NCBI RefSeq assembly: GCF_900114315.1
Contig: NZ_FOSQ01000003.1
Location: 372,001-436,000 of the forward strand
Origin: Falsiroseomonas stagni DSM 19981
GTDB lineage: Bacteria > Pseudomonadota > Alphaproteobacteria > Acetobacterales > Acetobacteraceae
Direction: 5' to 3'
DNA length: 64,000 nt
The position numbers and the translations under genes are program-made. Position 1 is the stretch's first letter. Each line of letters begins with the position of its first letter. Under the pieces are notes generated by a model. It saw only the letters and a list, made by a program, of their open reading frames with translations. It searched no databases and had not been told where the DNA came from. Shown piece by piece: positions 62,961 to 64,000 of this stretch.

Positions 62961-63465
62961 CTGCCCATAGGCACTGGGAGCACGCTGCGTTCAGATGGGC
63001 TCATCTGAACGCATTGCCTGCGCTGGATTCAATGATTTCCAGAGCACGAGCCGTGTTGAAGCGAACGCAGCGCCCCCTGGCGTGCCAAGGCAGGCGGCAT
63101 CGCCATTCCCAGGGCCGCCGCGGCGCTGGCGAGGCATTCGATCATCAACGACAACCCCGCCCCGTCCGGCCCGGCCATCGGCAGCAGGGTGGCGACGGCG
63201 GCCGGGTCCGTGGCGTGCCGGCGTGGCGATTGGCTTGGCGGAGACCGCCGCGCCCGCGCTGCCCGGCCATGCCCTGTTCCGCAGCGCGCGGGGCGGGATG
63301 CCCCATCGCGCGGTTCACCGCCACGGGGCCGGGCCGACTTCCGGCAGGCCGATGGCGCCCGCCGCCATCCGCAGCGCCATCCGCATCTCCATCCCTGGGC
63401 GCGGGTTGATCGCCCCGGCGCCGATCAGTTCGCGGTAGCCGGGATGCGCGGAGCGCATCGGGCGC
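62961..63465. other. gene-poor, possibly degenerate stretch
   Basis: This region of about 500 bases starts with the second copy of the palindromic repeat and then has high-GC sequence with no long reading frame that resembles a family. On the minus strand a short segment (ELIGAGAINPRPGMEMRMAL) looks protein-like but frames break, so it may be a decayed gene. I see no RNA gene here. Confidence 0.4.
62985..63034 (+). repeat. palindromic repeat, copy 2
   Basis: Arms GCGTTCAGATG (62987-62997) and CATCTGAACGC (63002-63012) form a perfect 11-bp palindrome, followed by ATTGCCTGCGCTGGATTC as in the first copy at 51814-51863. The conserved tail outside the palindrome shows this is a dispersed repeat, not just a chance hairpin. 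Confidence 0.8.
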
Positions 63466-64000
63466 TCATGCCGCGGCCAGCGGGAAGTAGCGGTCGAGCC
63501 AGCCCTTGAGGATGTCGCGGCCGCGATTGTCGTTGCCGAAGATCGGGAAGTGGTCGGTGCCGGTGATCAGCACGAGGTCCTTGGGCTGCGACGCGCGCTC
63601 CCACAGGCGGATCGATTGTTCCACCGGGGTCACGGTGTCGTCCGCGCCATGCATGAACAGCACGGGGCGCGGGCCGAGCTGGCCGATCACCTCCTCGGCC
63701 TTGAAGTCGAACATGCTCTGCGCGGTGTCCGCGGCGACGACGGTCTGCGCGAGGTGCGAGAGGTTCTTGCGCAGATGCTCGGCCATCGGCACCACGTCCC
63801 AGCGGCTGACCATCAGCGCCTCGCCGGTGCGCTGCTTGTGGGCGCGGCCTTCCGCGAGAAGGCCGGTGAACTTCTCCCAGGCCTCGGGCGTGGGGTGCTG
63901 GCCGCGGAACTTGCGCTCGCCATTGCCCCAGCCGCAGGAGATGATGGCGGCGGCGAAGCGGGTATCGGTGCTGGCGGTGTAGGCGGCGATGGCGGCGCCG
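63466..64000 (-). CDS. alpha/beta hydrolase, 5' end beyond the window
   Basis: The frame is open to the window edge and ends with a stop at 63466-63468. The visible 177 residues are the C-terminal part of an alpha/beta hydrolase: AAAIISCGWGNGERKFRG after the nucleophile strand, then VLFMHGADDTVTPVEQSIRLWERA with the acidic residue, and ITGTDHFPIFG with the catalytic histidine. The nucleophile elbow lies outside the window. A peptidase- or esterase-like enzyme is likely, substrate unknown. Confidence 0.8.
   Translation of the reverse strand, partial: GAAIAAYTASTDTRFAAAIISCGWGNGERKFRGQHPTPEAWEKFTGLLAEGRAHKQRTGEALMVSRWDVVPMAEHLRKNLSHLAQTVVAADTAQSMFDFKAEEVIGQLGPRPVLFMHGADDTVTPVEQSIRLWERASQPKDLVLITGTDHFPIFGNDNRGRDILKGWLDRYFPLAAA

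Overview
The window is very GC-rich, with strong G/C preference at third codon positions, and carries alphaproteobacterial gene neighbourhoods: pyrF-trpF-trpB-trpA, tsaE-amgK-murU-addB-addA-trxA, folC-accD, and aroA-cmk-rpsA-sppA-ihfB. The AddAB nuclease, three Bug-type (tripartite tricarboxylate transporter) binding proteins, a PQQ-type sugar dehydrogenase and CaiB/BaiF CoA-transferase clusters point to Acetobacteraceae (Rhodospirillales), close to Roseomonas-like bacteria. That assignment is inferred from gene content and order, not from a search. I see no rRNA, tRNA or CRISPR array.

0-4.2 kb: a partial gene, pyrF, trpF, an acetyltransferase, trpB and trpA. 4.2-4.4 kb: an array of hairpins. 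4.4-16.1 kb: a ferredoxin-NADP reductase-like flavoprotein on the minus strand, then tsaE, amgK, murU, addB, addA, trxA and a periplasmic sugar dehydrogenase on the plus strand. 16.1-20.2 kb: an NCS2 permease with an extra soluble domain, folC and accD, all minus. Compared with the order I know from other alphaproteobacteria, the 4.2-20.2 kb block looks inverted. 20.3-24.1 kb: an oxidative-stress module, fur-like and katG facing oxyR. 24.2-27.4 kb: an unnamed envelope operon (membrane protein, lipoprotein, transglycosylase without a signal peptide) whose order resembles a lysis cassette. 27.5-33.5 kb: the aroA-cmk-rpsA-DUF218-sppA-ihfB operon, transcribed leftward.

33.9-45 kb is the accessory part. 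It holds a transposase-like relic; a low-GC two-gene operon (unknown protein plus two-helix membrane protein, 34.7-36.2 kb); a RelE-like plus Shedu-like (DUF4263-like) pair bracketed by 68-bp direct repeats (36.4-37.6 kb); a run of ordinary genes (methyltransferase, IalB-like protein, rlmN, MFS transporter, cyclase); and a low-GC stand-alone reverse transcriptase of the antiphage 'unknown group' type, with about 340 bp of gene-poor leader (42.8-44.75 kb). These three compact cassettes are the best candidates for defence systems, and the reverse transcriptase with its leader is the most promising.

45-49 kb: an MBOAT O-acyltransferase, an SGNH lipoprotein and a divergent DUF459 protein, probably for acetylation of an exported glycan. 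48.9-62.8 kb: catabolic gene sets with three orphan Bug solute-binding proteins, two acyl-CoA dehydrogenases, an HMG-CoA-lyase-like enzyme, two CaiB CoA-transferases and two MaoC-type hydratase subunits. Together these look like import and CoA-dependent breakdown of an unidentified carboxylic acid. 62.8-63.5 kb is degenerate DNA with an IS481-like fragment. The window ends in an alpha/beta hydrolase gene. Several families of intergenic hairpin elements recur, one of them always just after a stop codon and in the same orientation.
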